The notes beneath the pieces were generated by a model that saw nothing but the letters and a program-made list of their open reading frames with translations, was not told where the DNA came from and did no database searches. From contig NZ_LT607413.1 of NCBI RefSeq assembly GCF_900091495.1, positions 248,001 through 312,000 on the forward strand: 64,000 nt of DNA, in the 5' to 3' direction. Of this stretch, positions 39,859 to 50,822 are shown piece after piece. Made by a program: the position numbers and the translations under genes. The first letter of the stretch is position 1; each line of letters starts with the position of its first letter. Source of the stretch: Micromonospora echinospora. Lineage in GTDB: Bacteria > Actinomycetota > Actinomycetes > Mycobacteriales > Micromonosporaceae.

Positions 39859-42252
39859 ATGGACACCGCTCTGGAGCTGCCCGCGCCGCTGACCGACGAC
39901 GCGCTTCGCCGGCTGGACGCCTACTGGCGGGCGGCCAACTACCTGACGGTCGGCCAGATCTACCTGCTGGACAATCCCCTGCTGCGGGAGCCGCTGCGCG
40001 TCGAGCACGTCAAACCCCGGCTGCTCGGCCACTGGGGCACCAGCCCCGGCCTGAACCTGCTCTACGCGCACCTCAACCGGTTGATCGTCGACCGTGACCT
40101 GAACGCCGTCTTCGTCACCGGCCCCGGTCACGGCGGCCCGGCCCTGGTGGCGAACACCTGGCTGGAGGGCACCTACAGCGAGCGGTACCACTCGGTCGGG
40201 CGGGACGAGGCCGGCATGGCCCGGCTGTTCCGCCAGTTCTCCTTCCCCGGTGGCATTCCCAGCCACGTGGCCCCGGAGGTGCCCGGCTCCATCCACGAGG
40301 GCGGCGAGCTGGGGTACGCCCTCAGCCACGCCTACGGCGCCGCGTTCGACAACCCCGACCTGCTGGTCGCCTGCGTGATCGGCGACGGCGAAGCGGAGAC
40401 CGGCCCGCTGGCCGGCAGCTGGCTGTCCAACGTCTTCCTCAACCCGGCCCGCGACGGCGCGGTCCTGCCGATCCTGCACCTCAACGGCTACAAGATCGCC
40501 AACCCGGCGGTGCTGGCCCGGATCCCCACCGACGACCTGCTCGCCATGCTGCGCGGCTTCGGCCACGAGCCGTACGTGGTCGAGGGGGACGATCCGGCGC
40601 GGGTGCACCAGGCGCTGGCCGCCACCCTGGACCGGGCGGTCGACGAGATCGCCGCCATCCAGCGGCGGGCCCGCTCCGGGGAGACGGTCGGCCGGCCCCG
40701 CTGGCCGATGGTCGTCCTGCGCACCCCGAAGGGCTGGACCGGCCCGGACGTGGTCGACGGCAAGCAGGTCGAGGGGACCTACCGGGCCCACCAGGTGCCG
40801 CTGTCGAACATCCGGGACAGCGCCGAGCACCTGGCCGCGCTGGAGCGCTGGCTGCGGTCGTACCGGCCGGAGGAGCTCTTCGACGCCACCGGCGCGCCGG
40901 TGGCCGAGCTGACCGCGCTGCCACCGACCGGGGACCGGCGGATGAGCGCCAACCCGGTCGCCAACGGCGGGCAGGTGCTGCGGGACCTGGTCCTGCCGGA
41001 CTTCCGGAAGTACGCGGTCGACGTACCCGAACCGGGCGCGCCCGGCGGCGGCGCGACCGGCGCCCTCGGCCCCTGGGTACGCGACGTGATCACCGCCAAC
41101 CCGCAGACGTTCCGCCTGTTCGGCCCGGACGAGGTCGCCTCGAACCGGCTCGGCGCGGCCTTCGAGGTCACCGACCGGGTGTTCGTGGCCGACACCGACC
41201 CCGACGACGACCACCTCTCCGCCGACGGAAGGGTGATGGAGGTCCTCTCCGAGCACCTGTGCCAGGGCTGGCTGGAGGGCTACCTGCTCACCGGGCGGCA
41301 CGGCGTCTTCACCAGCTACGAGGCGTTCATCCACATCGTCGACTCGATGGTCAACCAGCACGCCAAGTGGCTGAAGGTGACCCGGAACATCCCCTGGCGG
41401 ATGCCGCTCGCCTCGCTGAACTACCTGCTCTCCAGCCACGTGTGGCGGCAGGACCACAACGGCTTCTCGCACCAGGACCCGGGCTTCATCGACCACGTGG
41501 TCAACAAGAAGGCCGAGGTGGTCCGGGTCTACCTCCCACCGGACGCGAACACCCTGCTCTCCACGATGGACCACTGCCTGCTCAGCCGGCACTACATCAA
41601 CGTGGTGGTCGCCGGCAAGCAGCCCGCGCCGAACTGGCTGACCATCGACGAGGCCGTCCAGCACTGCCGGCGAGGCCTGGGCATCTGGGACTGGGCCAGC
41701 ACCGACGAGGGCAGCGAACCGGACGTGGTGCTCGCCTGCGCCGGGGACGTGCCGACGCTGGAGACCCTCGCCGCCGCCGACCTGATCCGCCAGCGGCTGC
41801 CCGAGCTGAAGGTCCGGGTGGTCAACGTGGTCGACCTGATGCGGCTCCAGCCGCCGTCGGAGCACCCGCACGGGCTGCCGGACAACGAGTTCGACACCAT
41901 CTTCACCCGGGACAAGCCGATCATCTTCGCCTACCACGGCTACCCGTGGCTGATCCACCGGCTCACCTACCGCCGGACCAACCACGGCAACCTGCACGTA
42001 CGCGGTTACAAGGAGGAGGGCACCACCACCACGCCCTTCGACATGGTGATGCTCAACGACCTGGACCGCTTCCACCTGGTCATCGACGTGATCGACCGGG
42101 TGCCGGGGCTGGCCGCCCGGGCCGCGCATCTGCGGCAGGAGATGGTCGACGCCCGGCAGGAGTGCCGCGACCACACCCGGCGCTTCGGCGAGGACGACCC
42201 CCGGGTGGCGGAGTGGCGCTGGGTCCGTGAGACCGACCCGACGAACCGGTAG
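39859..42252 (+). CDS. xfp: Phosphoketolase (xylulose-5-P/fructose-6-P)
   Basis: About 797 residues, normal for Xfp. Signatures are [58 protein letters not shown], the ThDP-binding [54 protein letters not shown] and [14 protein letters not shown]. The enzyme splits xylulose-5-phosphate or fructose-6-phosphate with phosphate to acetyl phosphate, so acetate kinase can make ATP without respiration, which suits low-oxygen survival. GAGAGG lies before ATG 39859; an upstream ATG at 39823 has no ribosome site. The flanking Usps look co-regulated. Confidence 0.93.
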   Translation: MDTALELPAPLTDDALRRLDAYWRAANYLTVGQIYLLDNPLLREPLRVEHVKPRLLGHWGTSPGLNLLYAHLNRLIVDRDLNAVFVTGPGHGGPALVANTWLEGTYSERYHSVGRDEAGMARLFRQFSFPGGIPSHVAPEVPGSIHEGGELGYALSHAYGAAFDNPDLLVACVIGDGEAETGPLAGSWLSNVFLNPARDGAVLPILHLNGYKIANPAVLARIPTDDLLAMLRGFGHEPYVVEGDDPARVHQALAATLDRAVDEIAAIQRRARSGETVGRPRWPMVVLRTPKGWTGPDVVDGKQVEGTYRAHQVPLSNIRDSAEHLAALERWLRSYRPEELFDATGAPVAELTALPPTGDRRMSANPVANGGQVLRDLVLPDFRKYAVDVPEPGAPGGGATGALGPWVRDVITANPQTFRLFGPDEVASNRLGAAFEVTDRVFVADTDPDDDHLSADGRVMEVLSEHLCQGWLEGYLLTGRHGVFTSYEAFIHIVDSMVNQHAKWLKVTRNIPWRMPLASLNYLLSSHVWRQDHNGFSHQDPGFIDHVVNKKAEVVRVYLPPDANTLLSTMDHCLLSRHYINVVVAGKQPAPNWLTIDEAVQHCRRGLGIWDWASTDEGSEPDVVLACAGDVPTLETLAAADLIRQRLPELKVRVVNVVDLMRLQPPSEHPHGLPDNEFDTIFTRDKPIIFAYHGYPWLIHRLTYRRTNHGNLHVRGYKEEGTTTTPFDMVMLNDLDRFHLVIDVIDRVPGLAARAAHLRQEMVDARQECRDHTRRFGEDDPRVAEWRWVRETDPTNR

Positions 42253-42277
42253 TGACCACGAACGAGAGGGAGGCATC

Positions 42278-43141
42278 ATGAGCGACGAGGAGATTGTGGT
42301 CGGCTACGACGGCTCCCCCGACGCGGCGGCCGCCCTGGCCTGGGCGCTGGAGGAGGCCGGACGGACCGGGCAGCCGGTGCGGCTGGCGTACGTGTTCGAG
42401 TGGTTGACCGTGGGGGGATGGATCGGCCCCGGCATCGCCCCCGGCGCGTGGCCGGACGCCGCCGCCCGGCAGCAGGTGGAGCAGCTCGTGCAGCAGGCGG
42501 TCACCGACGCCGCCACGGCCAACCCGGGGCTGACCGTGCACGGCGAGGTGTTCGACGGGCCGCCCGCGCTGGTGCTCCAGGAACGCTCCGCCGAGGCGGC
42601 CCTGCTGGTGCTGGGCAGCCGGGGCCACGGCGGCTTCACCGGCCTGCTGACCGGCTCGACCGCCGTGTCGGTGACCGCTCACGCGCACTGCCCGGTCGTG
42701 GTGGTCCGCCGGGACACCCCGACCGCCACCGGGAAGCGGGTCGTGGTCGGGGTGGACGGTTCGGAGACGTCCCTGGTCGCGCTCGGCTTCGCGGTGGAAC
42801 GGGCCGCCGGGCGCAACGCCCCGCTGCACGCGGTGCGGGCCTGGGCTCCGACGCAGTGGCGGGCCCAGGGCTTCGACCCGGACGAGGCCCAGGCGACCGA
42901 GCGGGCCAGCCTGGAGGAGTCCCTGCGGCAGTGGCGGGAGAGTTTCCCGGACGTCCCGGTGACCACCGAGGTGCTCTCCGGCAACGCCGCGTCGACGCTG
43001 GTGGAGGCGAGCCGGGACGCGCAGCTCGTGGTGATCGGCACCCGGGGCCGGGGCGGTCTGCGCGGGGCGCTGCTCGGGTCGGTCAGCCAGCAGGTGCTCC
43101 AGCACGCGCACTGCCCGGTGGCGGTGATCCGCCAGCGGTGA
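42278..43141 (+). CDS. Tandem universal stress protein (two UspA domains)
   Basis: 287 residues. Both UspA domains look ATP-binding: first VVGYDGSPDAAAALAWALEE with LLVLGSRGHGGFTGLLTGST, second VVVGVDGSETSLVALGFAVE with LVVIGTRGRGGLRGALLGSV. GAGGGAGG precedes ATG 42278, only 25 bases after the phosphoketolase stop, so they form one transcript and share the DosR-type box at 39751. In mycobacteria equivalent two-domain Usps (such as Rv1996 and Rv2623) are dormancy proteins. Confidence 0.92.
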   Translation: MSDEEIVVGYDGSPDAAAALAWALEEAGRTGQPVRLAYVFEWLTVGGWIGPGIAPGAWPDAAARQQVEQLVQQAVTDAATANPGLTVHGEVFDGPPALVLQERSAEAALLVLGSRGHGGFTGLLTGSTAVSVTAHAHCPVVVVRRDTPTATGKRVVVGVDGSETSLVALGFAVERAAGRNAPLHAVRAWAPTQWRAQGFDPDEAQATERASLEESLRQWRESFPDVPVTTEVLSGNAASTLVEASRDAQLVVIGTRGRGGLRGALLGSVSQQVLQHAHCPVAVIRQR

Positions 43142-43190
43142 CCGGCGACCGCGTGCCCGGGTCGCACCGGCCGGTGCGCCCACGGTCGGC

Positions 43191-45128
43191 TCACCCCGGG
43201 CCGGTAGCGCCGTCGTCGGATCGGGCGGGGACGTCCCCGTCCGATCCGTCCCGGTCCGGGTGCGCGCCGCCGCCGAGCGCCCGCAGCGCGTTGAGGATCA
43301 CCACCACGTCGATGCCCTCCTGGAGGAACGCCCCCGCCACCGGCGGCAGCCGACCCGCCGCCGCCACGAACATCGCCACCACCGCCAGCGCCATCCCGAC
43401 GGTGGCGCTCTGCACCGCGATCCGGCGGGCGCGCCGGGCGATCTCGACCGCGTCGGCGAGCCGGTCCAACCGGTCCACGGTCAGCACCGCGTCGGCGACG
43501 TCGGCGGAGGCCCGCGCCCCGGTGGCGCCCATCGCCACCCCGACGTGCGCCTCGGCCAGCGCGGGGGCGTCGTTCACCCCGTCGCCGACCATCACCGTCA
43601 CCGCCCGCCGGGCCTCCTGACGGACCCGGTCGGCCTTCTCCCCCGGCGGGCACTGGGCGACCACGTCGTCCACCCCGACCACCCGGGCGACCTGTTCGGC
43701 GGTGCGCGGCCGGTCACCGGTGAGCATCACCAGCCGGGTCAGCCCGGCCCGCCGCAGCCGCCGCACGGTGTGCGGAGCGTCCGGTCGGACCGGGTCCTCC
43801 AGCAGGACCACGCCGAGCGGCCCCTGCTCGCCGCTGATCCAGACCGTGGAGCGGCCCGTCCGTTCGGCCTCCTGGCTCACCTGACGCGCCCAGTCGGGCA
43901 GCTCCTCGGCGAGCTGGCCGACCCGGACCACCCGGCCGTCCACCCGACCCCGGACCCCGCGCCCCGGTTCCTCGGTCACCTCGGTCGGCTCGGCCAACGC
44001 CAGCCCTCGCTCCCGGGCCTGCCGGACCAGGGCCGCCGCCAGCACGTGCGGGGAGAGCTGCTCCACCGAGGCGGCCAGCCGCAGCACCTCGTCGGGGTCA
44101 CCGCCGGGCGCGGTGACCGTCTCGGCCGCCCGGGGCCGGCCGGCGGTGAGCGTCCCGGTCTTGTCCAGCAGCAGGGTACGAGCCCGGCCGAGCAGTTCCA
44201 GCGAGCCGCCGTCGCGGACCAGCACCCCGCGCCGGGCCGCCCGGGACAGTCCGGAGACGATCGCGATCGGCGTGGCCAGCAGCAGCGGACACGGCGTCGC
44301 CACCACCAGCACCGCCACCGCGCGGACCAGGTCACCGGCGAGGAGCCCGGCCAGCCCGGCCAGGATCAGGGTGAACGGCACGAACGCCGCCGCGTACCGG
44401 TCGGCCAGGCGCACCATCGGCGCCTTCCGGGCGGTCGCCTGCTCGGCCAGGCGGACGATCCCCGCGTACGTGCTGCCCGCCGCGTTCCGGGTCGCCCGCA
44501 GCCCGAAGCCCGCCCCGGCGTTGACCACCCCGCTGGGCACGCGCTCCCCCGCCGTCCGCTGCACCAGCCGGGACTCCCCGGTCACCACCGACTCGTCGAG
44601 GGTGGCCGGCTCCTCCACCGTGCCGTCGACCGGCACCACGTCCCCCGGGCCGACCAGCAGCCGGTCACCCGCCGCCACCACGTCCAACGGCACCTGCTCG
44701 ATCCCGCCACCGGGCCGGCGGCGCCGGGCCGACCGGGGGGCGTGAGCGAGCAACGCGCGCAGGTCCCGGGTCGCCCGGTGCTGGGCGTACGTCTCCAACG
44801 ACCGCCCGGTCGCCAGCATCAACGCCACCACCGCGCCGGCCAGGTACTCCCCGACGACGAGCGCCCCGGCCAGCGCGAGCACGGCGACCACGTCGACGCC
44901 GAACCGCCGGTGCCACAGCTGCCGCAGCATCGACCCGGCAGCCGGCACCAGGGTCAGTACGGTCGCCGCGGCCCACAGCAGGCCGGCGGCCTCCCGCCGC
45001 CCGGCCAGCCAGAGACCCGCGCCGACCAGCACCACGAGGGTGAGACCGGCCAGCGGCAGCCACTCCCGCCAGCGCCGCTGTCGGGCCGCGCCGACCGGCC
45101 GCTCCGGGACGCACTCACTGTCCGCCAC
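43191..45128 (-). CDS. P1B-type heavy-metal-transporting ATPase, atypical
   Basis: 645 residues. There is no N-terminal HMA metal-binding domain. P-type motifs are TGES (actuator), LLLDKTGTLTAGRP (phosphorylated Asp), MLTGDRPRTAEQVA and VGDGVNDAPALAEAHVGVAMG. The intramembrane motif is TPCPLLLATP, that is CPL and not CPC/SPC, and the usual HP locus reads SPHVLA. About six to eight helices. The metal is uncertain. It starts GTG 45128 and diverges from an Acg-type nitroreductase. The DosR-type boxes at 45186-45221 lie 58-93 bases upstream of its start, so it may belong to the same regulon. Confidence 0.87.
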   Translation of the reverse strand: MADSECVPERPVGAARQRRWREWLPLAGLTLVVLVGAGLWLAGRREAAGLLWAAATVLTLVPAAGSMLRQLWHRRFGVDVVAVLALAGALVVGEYLAGAVVALMLATGRSLETYAQHRATRDLRALLAHAPRSARRRRPGGGIEQVPLDVVAAGDRLLVGPGDVVPVDGTVEEPATLDESVVTGESRLVQRTAGERVPSGVVNAGAGFGLRATRNAAGSTYAGIVRLAEQATARKAPMVRLADRYAAAFVPFTLILAGLAGLLAGDLVRAVAVLVVATPCPLLLATPIAIVSGLSRAARRGVLVRDGGSLELLGRARTLLLDKTGTLTAGRPRAAETVTAPGGDPDEVLRLAASVEQLSPHVLAAALVRQARERGLALAEPTEVTEEPGRGVRGRVDGRVVRVGQLAEELPDWARQVSQEAERTGRSTVWISGEQGPLGVVLLEDPVRPDAPHTVRRLRRAGLTRLVMLTGDRPRTAEQVARVVGVDDVVAQCPPGEKADRVRQEARRAVTVMVGDGVNDAPALAEAHVGVAMGATGARASADVADAVLTVDRLDRLADAVEIARRARRIAVQSATVGMALAVVAMFVAAAGRLPPVAGAFLQEGIDVVVILNALRALGGGAHPDRDGSDGDVPARSDDGATGPG

Positions 45129-45185
45129 CCGTGGATCGTCTCAACCGCGGCCGGTGGCGGACCCGGGTTCCGCCACTGTTCGACC

Positions 45186-45221
45186 GGGCCGAAGGACCCC
45201 CGGCCCCGGGACCGGTGGCAC
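45186..45221. promoter_or_regulatory. Two DevR/DosR-type boxes between P-type ATPase and nitroreductase genes
   Basis: GGGCCGAAGGACCC (45186-45199; other strand GGGTCCTTCGGCCC) and a weaker GGGACCGGTGGCAC (45208-45221) lie 22 bases apart centre to centre, the tandem arrangement known from mycobacterial DosR promoters. A separate hairpin GTGGCGGA-CCCGGGT-TCCGCCAC lies at 45154-45176. Confidence 0.62.
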
Positions 45222-45319
45222 CGTGCGGAACCGGTCGCCGTGGCGCAGGATGGAGCCGCAAGCTCACCCGGAGCACCACCCGGGTACGGCACGATGGGGT
45301 GGAGACGAAAGGTCGCAAC

Positions 45320-46321
45320 ATGAGCCACGAGACGCCGGCACGCTCGCTGACCACCGCGTACGCGGAGGCCGCCGCCACCGCCGGCTACGCCCCCTCGGTG
45401 CACAACACCCAGCCCTGGAGCTGGCGGGTGCTGCCCGACACGTTGGAACTGCGGGTGGCACCGGAGCGACGGCTCGCCGCCACCGACCCGGAGGGACGCC
45501 TGCTCGCCCTGAGCTGCGGCGCCGCCCTGCACCACGCCCGGGTGGCGCTCACCGCCGAGGGCTGGGCACCGGCGGTGGAACACCTGCCCGACCCGACCGA
45601 CCCGGAACTGCTGGCCCGGATCACCGGCACCCGCCGGACGGAGCCGGAACCGGAGGCGATGCGGTTGGTGCAGTGCATGCAGGTCCGGCACACCGACCGC
45701 CGTCCGGTCAGCGAGGAGCAGGTGCCCACCGCCGCGATCGGCGAGATCACCCGGGCCGCGAACACGGCGGGCGGGCGGATGCAGCTCCTCGACCGCGACC
45801 AGGTGCTGGAGCTGGCCGCCGCCGCGTCGCACGCCGAGGCCGTCGAGGCGGAGGACCCGCAGGTACGCGAGGAACTGGCGTACTGGACCAGCCGCGCGGA
45901 CAGCGGCCTCGGCCTGCCGCCGGAAGTGCTGCCCGAGCAGGCGCCGCAGACCACGGTCCCGGCCCGGGACTTCGGCCGGGCCGGGACCCTGCCGATCGGT
46001 CCCGGCCACGACCGGGCCGCCGTGTACGCGCTGCTCTACGGTGACGAGGACGAGCCGGACAGCTGGCTGCGGGCCGGCGAGGCGCTCTCCGCGGCATGGT
46101 TGGCCGCGACCCGGCTCGGGGTGTCCGTGGTGCCGTTGAGCGGTGTGGTGGAGGTGGCCGGCACCCGCCAGACCCTGCGCCAACTGCTGGCCGGGATGGG
46201 TTTCCCGTACCTGGTCCTGCGACTGGGCCTCGCCGACCCGGCGCACGCCGGTCCGCCGCACACCCCCCGGCTGCCCACCGCCCAGGTGGTGGACACTTCC
46301 GCCGTCGGAGGGCGCCCCTGA
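45320..46321 (+). CDS. Acg-family FMN-binding nitroreductase-like protein
   Basis: 333 residues. N-terminal YAPSVHNTQPWSWRV is the FMN phosphate-binding signature of the Acg family, followed by RLAATDPEGRLLALSCGAAL and VRHTDRRPV. The C-terminal half has GEALSAAWLAATRLGVSVVP and the conserved GFPYLVLRLG. Acg proteins (Rv2032, Rv3127, Rv3131) are strongly DosR-induced in mycobacteria and may store FMN instead of reducing nitro groups. A DosR-type box pair lies 100-135 bases upstream. ATG 45320 follows AAAGG. Confidence 0.9.
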   Translation: MSHETPARSLTTAYAEAAATAGYAPSVHNTQPWSWRVLPDTLELRVAPERRLAATDPEGRLLALSCGAALHHARVALTAEGWAPAVEHLPDPTDPELLARITGTRRTEPEPEAMRLVQCMQVRHTDRRPVSEEQVPTAAIGEITRAANTAGGRMQLLDRDQVLELAAAASHAEAVEAEDPQVREELAYWTSRADSGLGLPPEVLPEQAPQTTVPARDFGRAGTLPIGPGHDRAAVYALLYGDEDEPDSWLRAGEALSAAWLAATRLGVSVVPLSGVVEVAGTRQTLRQLLAGMGFPYLVLRLGLADPAHAGPPHTPRLPTAQVVDTSAVGGRP

Positions 46322-46404
46322 CCGGGCCGGTCGCGTCCCGGCGCGGTCGTGGGGGCGGTCACGGCGCGCTCACGGGGTCGTCCGCCACGGTCACCGGGCG
46401 GTAG

Positions 46405-48147
<1,743 letters not shown>

Positions 48148-48676
48148 CCCGCCCCGCCGGCTCTCCTCCCGGGTTCCCGCCGCCCGCCCGGCCCGCCCGG
48201 CCCCGCCCGGCCCGCCCGGCCCCGCTGGGCCTGGCCGGTCCCGCTCCGCCTGGCCGGTCCCGCTCCGCCCGGCCGGTCCCGCTCGGGCCAGGACCGTCGG
48301 TCCCGCCATTGGGCCACGGCCCGCCCAGGTTCCCTCCGCTACCCGGCCTGCCTTGCCCGGCTTGCTTGCCTTGCCCGGCCTGCCTTGCCCGGCCTGGCCT
48401 GGCCTGGCGAGCCCACCGGGTCGGCGGGCCATCCCCTCCGGACGCTGTGGAGCTGCCCGCACAGACGGGGCAGACACGCCCGCCGGATGACGACGGCGAC
48501 CGGATGACGACGGCGATCGGGGGACGATGACCGGGTGACGACGACTGGGCGCACCGGCGGGGCAGCTCGACAGTGTGACCGAGGTCAGTCCCTGCCCCGG
48601 CCGGACCACACACGTGATCGCTTCGGGCTCGACGCGGCGGCACACCGGGGCGGCCGGTCCGGTGCCGCCCGGTCGC
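48148..48676. repeat. Low-complexity repeat tract between devS and devR
   Basis: About 530 gene-free bases between convergent genes. 48180-48290 holds CCCGGCCCGCCCGGCC repeats and three copies of GGCCGGTCCCGCTCCGCC. 48340-48410 repeats CCTTGCCCGGC/CTTGCC units. 48485-48545 has GGATGACGACGGCGA-type repeats. Open frames here are repeat shadows and I see no gene. Hairpins in the first part may serve as terminators for both genes. Confidence 0.75.
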
Positions 48677-49315
48677 TCAGTTCCGCTGGCCGAGCAGTCG
48701 GGTGGCCAGCACCGCCGCCTGGGTGCGCCGTTCCAGGCCGAGCTTGGCCAGCACGCTGGAGACGTAGTTCTTCACGGTCTTCTCGGCGAGGAACATCTTG
48801 CCGGCGATCTCCCGGTTGGTCAGTCCCTCGGCGACGTACTCCAGGATCCGCCGCTCCTGCTCGGTGAGGGACTGGAGCTCGCGGGGCTGTTCCACCCCGC
48901 TGCGGATGCGGTCCAGCACCCGGGTGGTGATCGCCGGGTCGAGCAGGGACTGCCCGGCCGCCACCCGGCGGACCGCGTCCACCAGGTCGGTGCCCCGGAT
49001 CTGCTTGAGCACGTAGCCGGCGGCTCCCGCCATGATCGCCGCGAACAGCGCCTCGTCGTCCTCGTACGAGGTGAGGATCAGGCCCTTGATCGACGAGTCG
49101 ACGGCCCGGACGTCCCGACAGACGTCGATGCCGTTGCCGTCGGGCAGCCGGGCGTCGAGGATCGCCACGTCCGGACGGAGCGCGGGAATCCGGCGGGCCG
49201 CCTCCTGGGCGGAGCCGGACTCGCCGACCACCTCGATGTCACCGCTGTTGGTGAGCAGGTCGGCGAGGCCACGACGGACGACCTCGTGGTCGTCGAGGAG
49301 AAACACCCGGATCAT
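48677..49315 (-). CDS. devR: DevR/DosR-like NarL-family response regulator
   Basis: 212 residues. The receiver domain has D8/D9 and phospho-acceptor D54 (AILDARLPDGNGIDVCRD), with K104 in YVLKQIRG. The C-terminal LuxR-type HTH, GLTNREIAGKMFLAEKTVKN then YVSSVLAKLGLERRTQAAV, is nearly identical to mycobacterial DosR, with K179, K182 and N183 (the DNA-contacting residues of DosR) at the same numbers. It should be activated by the adjacent DevS-like kinase and bind GGGAC-N4-GNCCC boxes. One such box lies 37 bases upstream of its own start, consistent with autoregulation. It is transcribed towards devS. Confidence 0.93.
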   Translation of the reverse strand: MIRVFLLDDHEVVRRGLADLLTNSGDIEVVGESGSAQEAARRIPALRPDVAILDARLPDGNGIDVCRDVRAVDSSIKGLILTSYEDDEALFAAIMAGAAGYVLKQIRGTDLVDAVRRVAAGQSLLDPAITTRVLDRIRSGVEQPRELQSLTEQERRILEYVAEGLTNREIAGKMFLAEKTVKNYVSSVLAKLGLERRTQAAVLATRLLGQRN

Positions 49316-49351
49316 CCCTCGTTTGTACCCCGTCGGGCGGGACGCGCACAC

Positions 49352-49420
49352 GGGCCGAAGGTCCCGAACACCGAGCCCGCCGGCGGGTAGCTGGTCCCGA
49401 CGGGTGGGGACGTCCGGCCC
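49352..49420. promoter_or_regulatory. Two DevR/DosR-type boxes between devR and the second nitroreductase gene
   Basis: GGGCCGAAGGTCCC at 49352-49365 (other strand GGGACCTTCGGCCC, the best match in the window) lies 37 bases before devR. GGGACGTCCGGCCC at 49407-49420 lies 82 bases before the nitroreductase. Both fit GGGAC-N4-GNCCC, so each divergent gene has its own box. Confidence 0.68.
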
Positions 49421-49501
49421 TGCCCGGTGACCCCGTCGACGACGCACCGTGGAGACGAACCTGGAACAGCCACCGCACGACCGCCCGAAGGGACCAACGC
49501 C

Positions 49502-50485
49502 ATGGACGTCGGCTACACCGTCGAGCAGCTGCGCGCCGCGGCGGCGGACGCCGTCCGGGCACCGTCGCTGCACAACACCCAGCCGTGGCGGTTCCGGCTG
49601 CACGAGGGGGGCATCGAGGTCGTCGTCGACCCGGCCCGCCGGCTGCCCGCCACCGACCCCAGCGGCTGGGGAACCCGGATCGCCTGCGGGGCGGCCCTGT
49701 ACAACCTGCGGGTCTCCCTGGCGGCGGCCGGCACGCCGGCGTCGGTGCGGCTGCGGCCGTACCCGGGCGAACCGGATGTGGTGGCCCGGCTGGTGCCGGA
49801 CCTGCCCCGCCGCCCCACCCCGACCGAGCAGAGCCTGCACGCCGCCATCCCGCGCCGGTTCAGCAACCGCCGGCCGTTCCGGCCGGACCCGGTGCCGGCC
49901 GACCTCCGTTGGCGGCTCGGCGAGGCGGCCCGGGCCGAGCAGTGCTGGCTCGAACTGGTCATCGGCACCAGCGCGGTCAACGCCCTCGGCGAACTCGCCC
50001 ACAGCGCGCACCGCGTACTGGAACGGGACCCGGCCTACCGGGCCGAGCGGGTCGAGTGGACCCGCGCCGAGCCGGCACCCGACGGCGTGCCGGCCACGGC
50101 CGGCGGCCCGCGGAGCGAACCGCAGGACCTGCTCCCGCAACGCGGCTTCGGCGCCCTCCACCGGGCGCCCGGACGGGACTTCGAGCCGGAGCCCCTGGTG
50201 GCCGTGCTCGTCGCGGCCGGCAACACCGCCACCGACCAGATCGTCGCCGGGCAGGCCCTGCAACGGGTGCTGCTGACCACCACCGACGCCGGCCTGGCCG
50301 TGTCGATGCTCTCCCAGCCGATCGAGGTGCCCGGGGCACGCGAGCGGCTGCGCCTGTCCGTGGGCCGGTTCGGCACCCCACAGATGGTGATGCGGATCGG
50401 GTACGGCCAACCCGGACGCCCCACCGCCCGCCGGAGCGTCGACGAGGTGCTCGACCTGCCGATGGCGCGCGTCGCGGAGAGGTAG
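49502..50485 (+). CDS. Second Acg-family FMN-binding nitroreductase-like protein
   Basis: 327 residues. VRAPSLHNTQPWRFRLHEGG, RRLPATDPSGWGTRIACGAA, RRFSNRRPF and the late GQALQRVLLTTTDAGLAVSM with TPQMVMRIGYG reproduce the Acg family layout. It is clearly paralogous to the protein at 45320-46321. AAGGGA precedes ATG 49502. It is transcribed divergently from devR with DosR-type boxes between, so oxygen- or NO-dependent induction is expected. Enzymatic nitroreduction is doubtful for the family; FMN binding is likelier. Confidence 0.9.
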   Translation: MDVGYTVEQLRAAAADAVRAPSLHNTQPWRFRLHEGGIEVVVDPARRLPATDPSGWGTRIACGAALYNLRVSLAAAGTPASVRLRPYPGEPDVVARLVPDLPRRPTPTEQSLHAAIPRRFSNRRPFRPDPVPADLRWRLGEAARAEQCWLELVIGTSAVNALGELAHSAHRVLERDPAYRAERVEWTRAEPAPDGVPATAGGPRSEPQDLLPQRGFGALHRAPGRDFEPEPLVAVLVAAGNTATDQIVAGQALQRVLLTTTDAGLAVSMLSQPIEVPGARERLRLSVGRFGTPQMVMRIGYGQPGRPTARRSVDEVLDLPMARVAER

Positions 50486-50576
50486 CCGACCACCGCCGCA
50501 CCGGTGCGGGGCGAACAAGATCGGCCCGCCACCGCACGTTGGATGACGAGCCGACTCTGTTTCACAGAATTACTGG

Positions 50577-50648
50577 TGGGCGATACTGGGTTTGAACCAG
50601 TGACCTCTTCCGTGTCAAGGAAGCGCGCTCCCACTGCGCCAATCGCCC
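50577..50648 (-). tRNA. tRNA-Val (anticodon GAC), copy 1
   Basis: On the minus strand it starts GGGCGATTGGCGCAG. The anticodon stem CTTCC/GGAAG holds loop TTGACAC (GAC, reads GUC/GUU). T-arm GGTTCAAACC; acceptor pairs with ATCGCCC and discriminator A. CCA not encoded. It follows tRNA-Gly on the same transcript and is identical to the copy at 53487. Confidence 0.95.
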
Positions 50649-50669
50649 AAGCCCCAGAGGCGGGCCGCG

Positions 50670-50742
50670 AGCGGACGACGGGATTCGAACCCGCGACCCT
50701 CACCTTGGCAAGGTGATGCGCTACCAGCTGCGCTACGTCCGC
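50670..50742 (-). tRNA. tRNA-Gly (anticodon GCC), copy 1
   Basis: On the minus strand it starts GCGGACGTAGCGCAG. Stem TCACC/GGTGA holds loop TTGCCAA (GCC). T-arm GGTTCGAATCC is intact and discriminator is T. First gene of a Gly-Val pair; a -10-like TAGAGT lies about 30 bases upstream. Identical in sequence to the copy at 53678. Confidence 0.95.
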
Positions 50743-50822
50743 ACGTCCCCGGTGTGTCCCGGTGACGGGATGAACTCTACCCGAACACAAGATCAGCCCG
50801 ACACCGGGTATCCCCGACGGAC

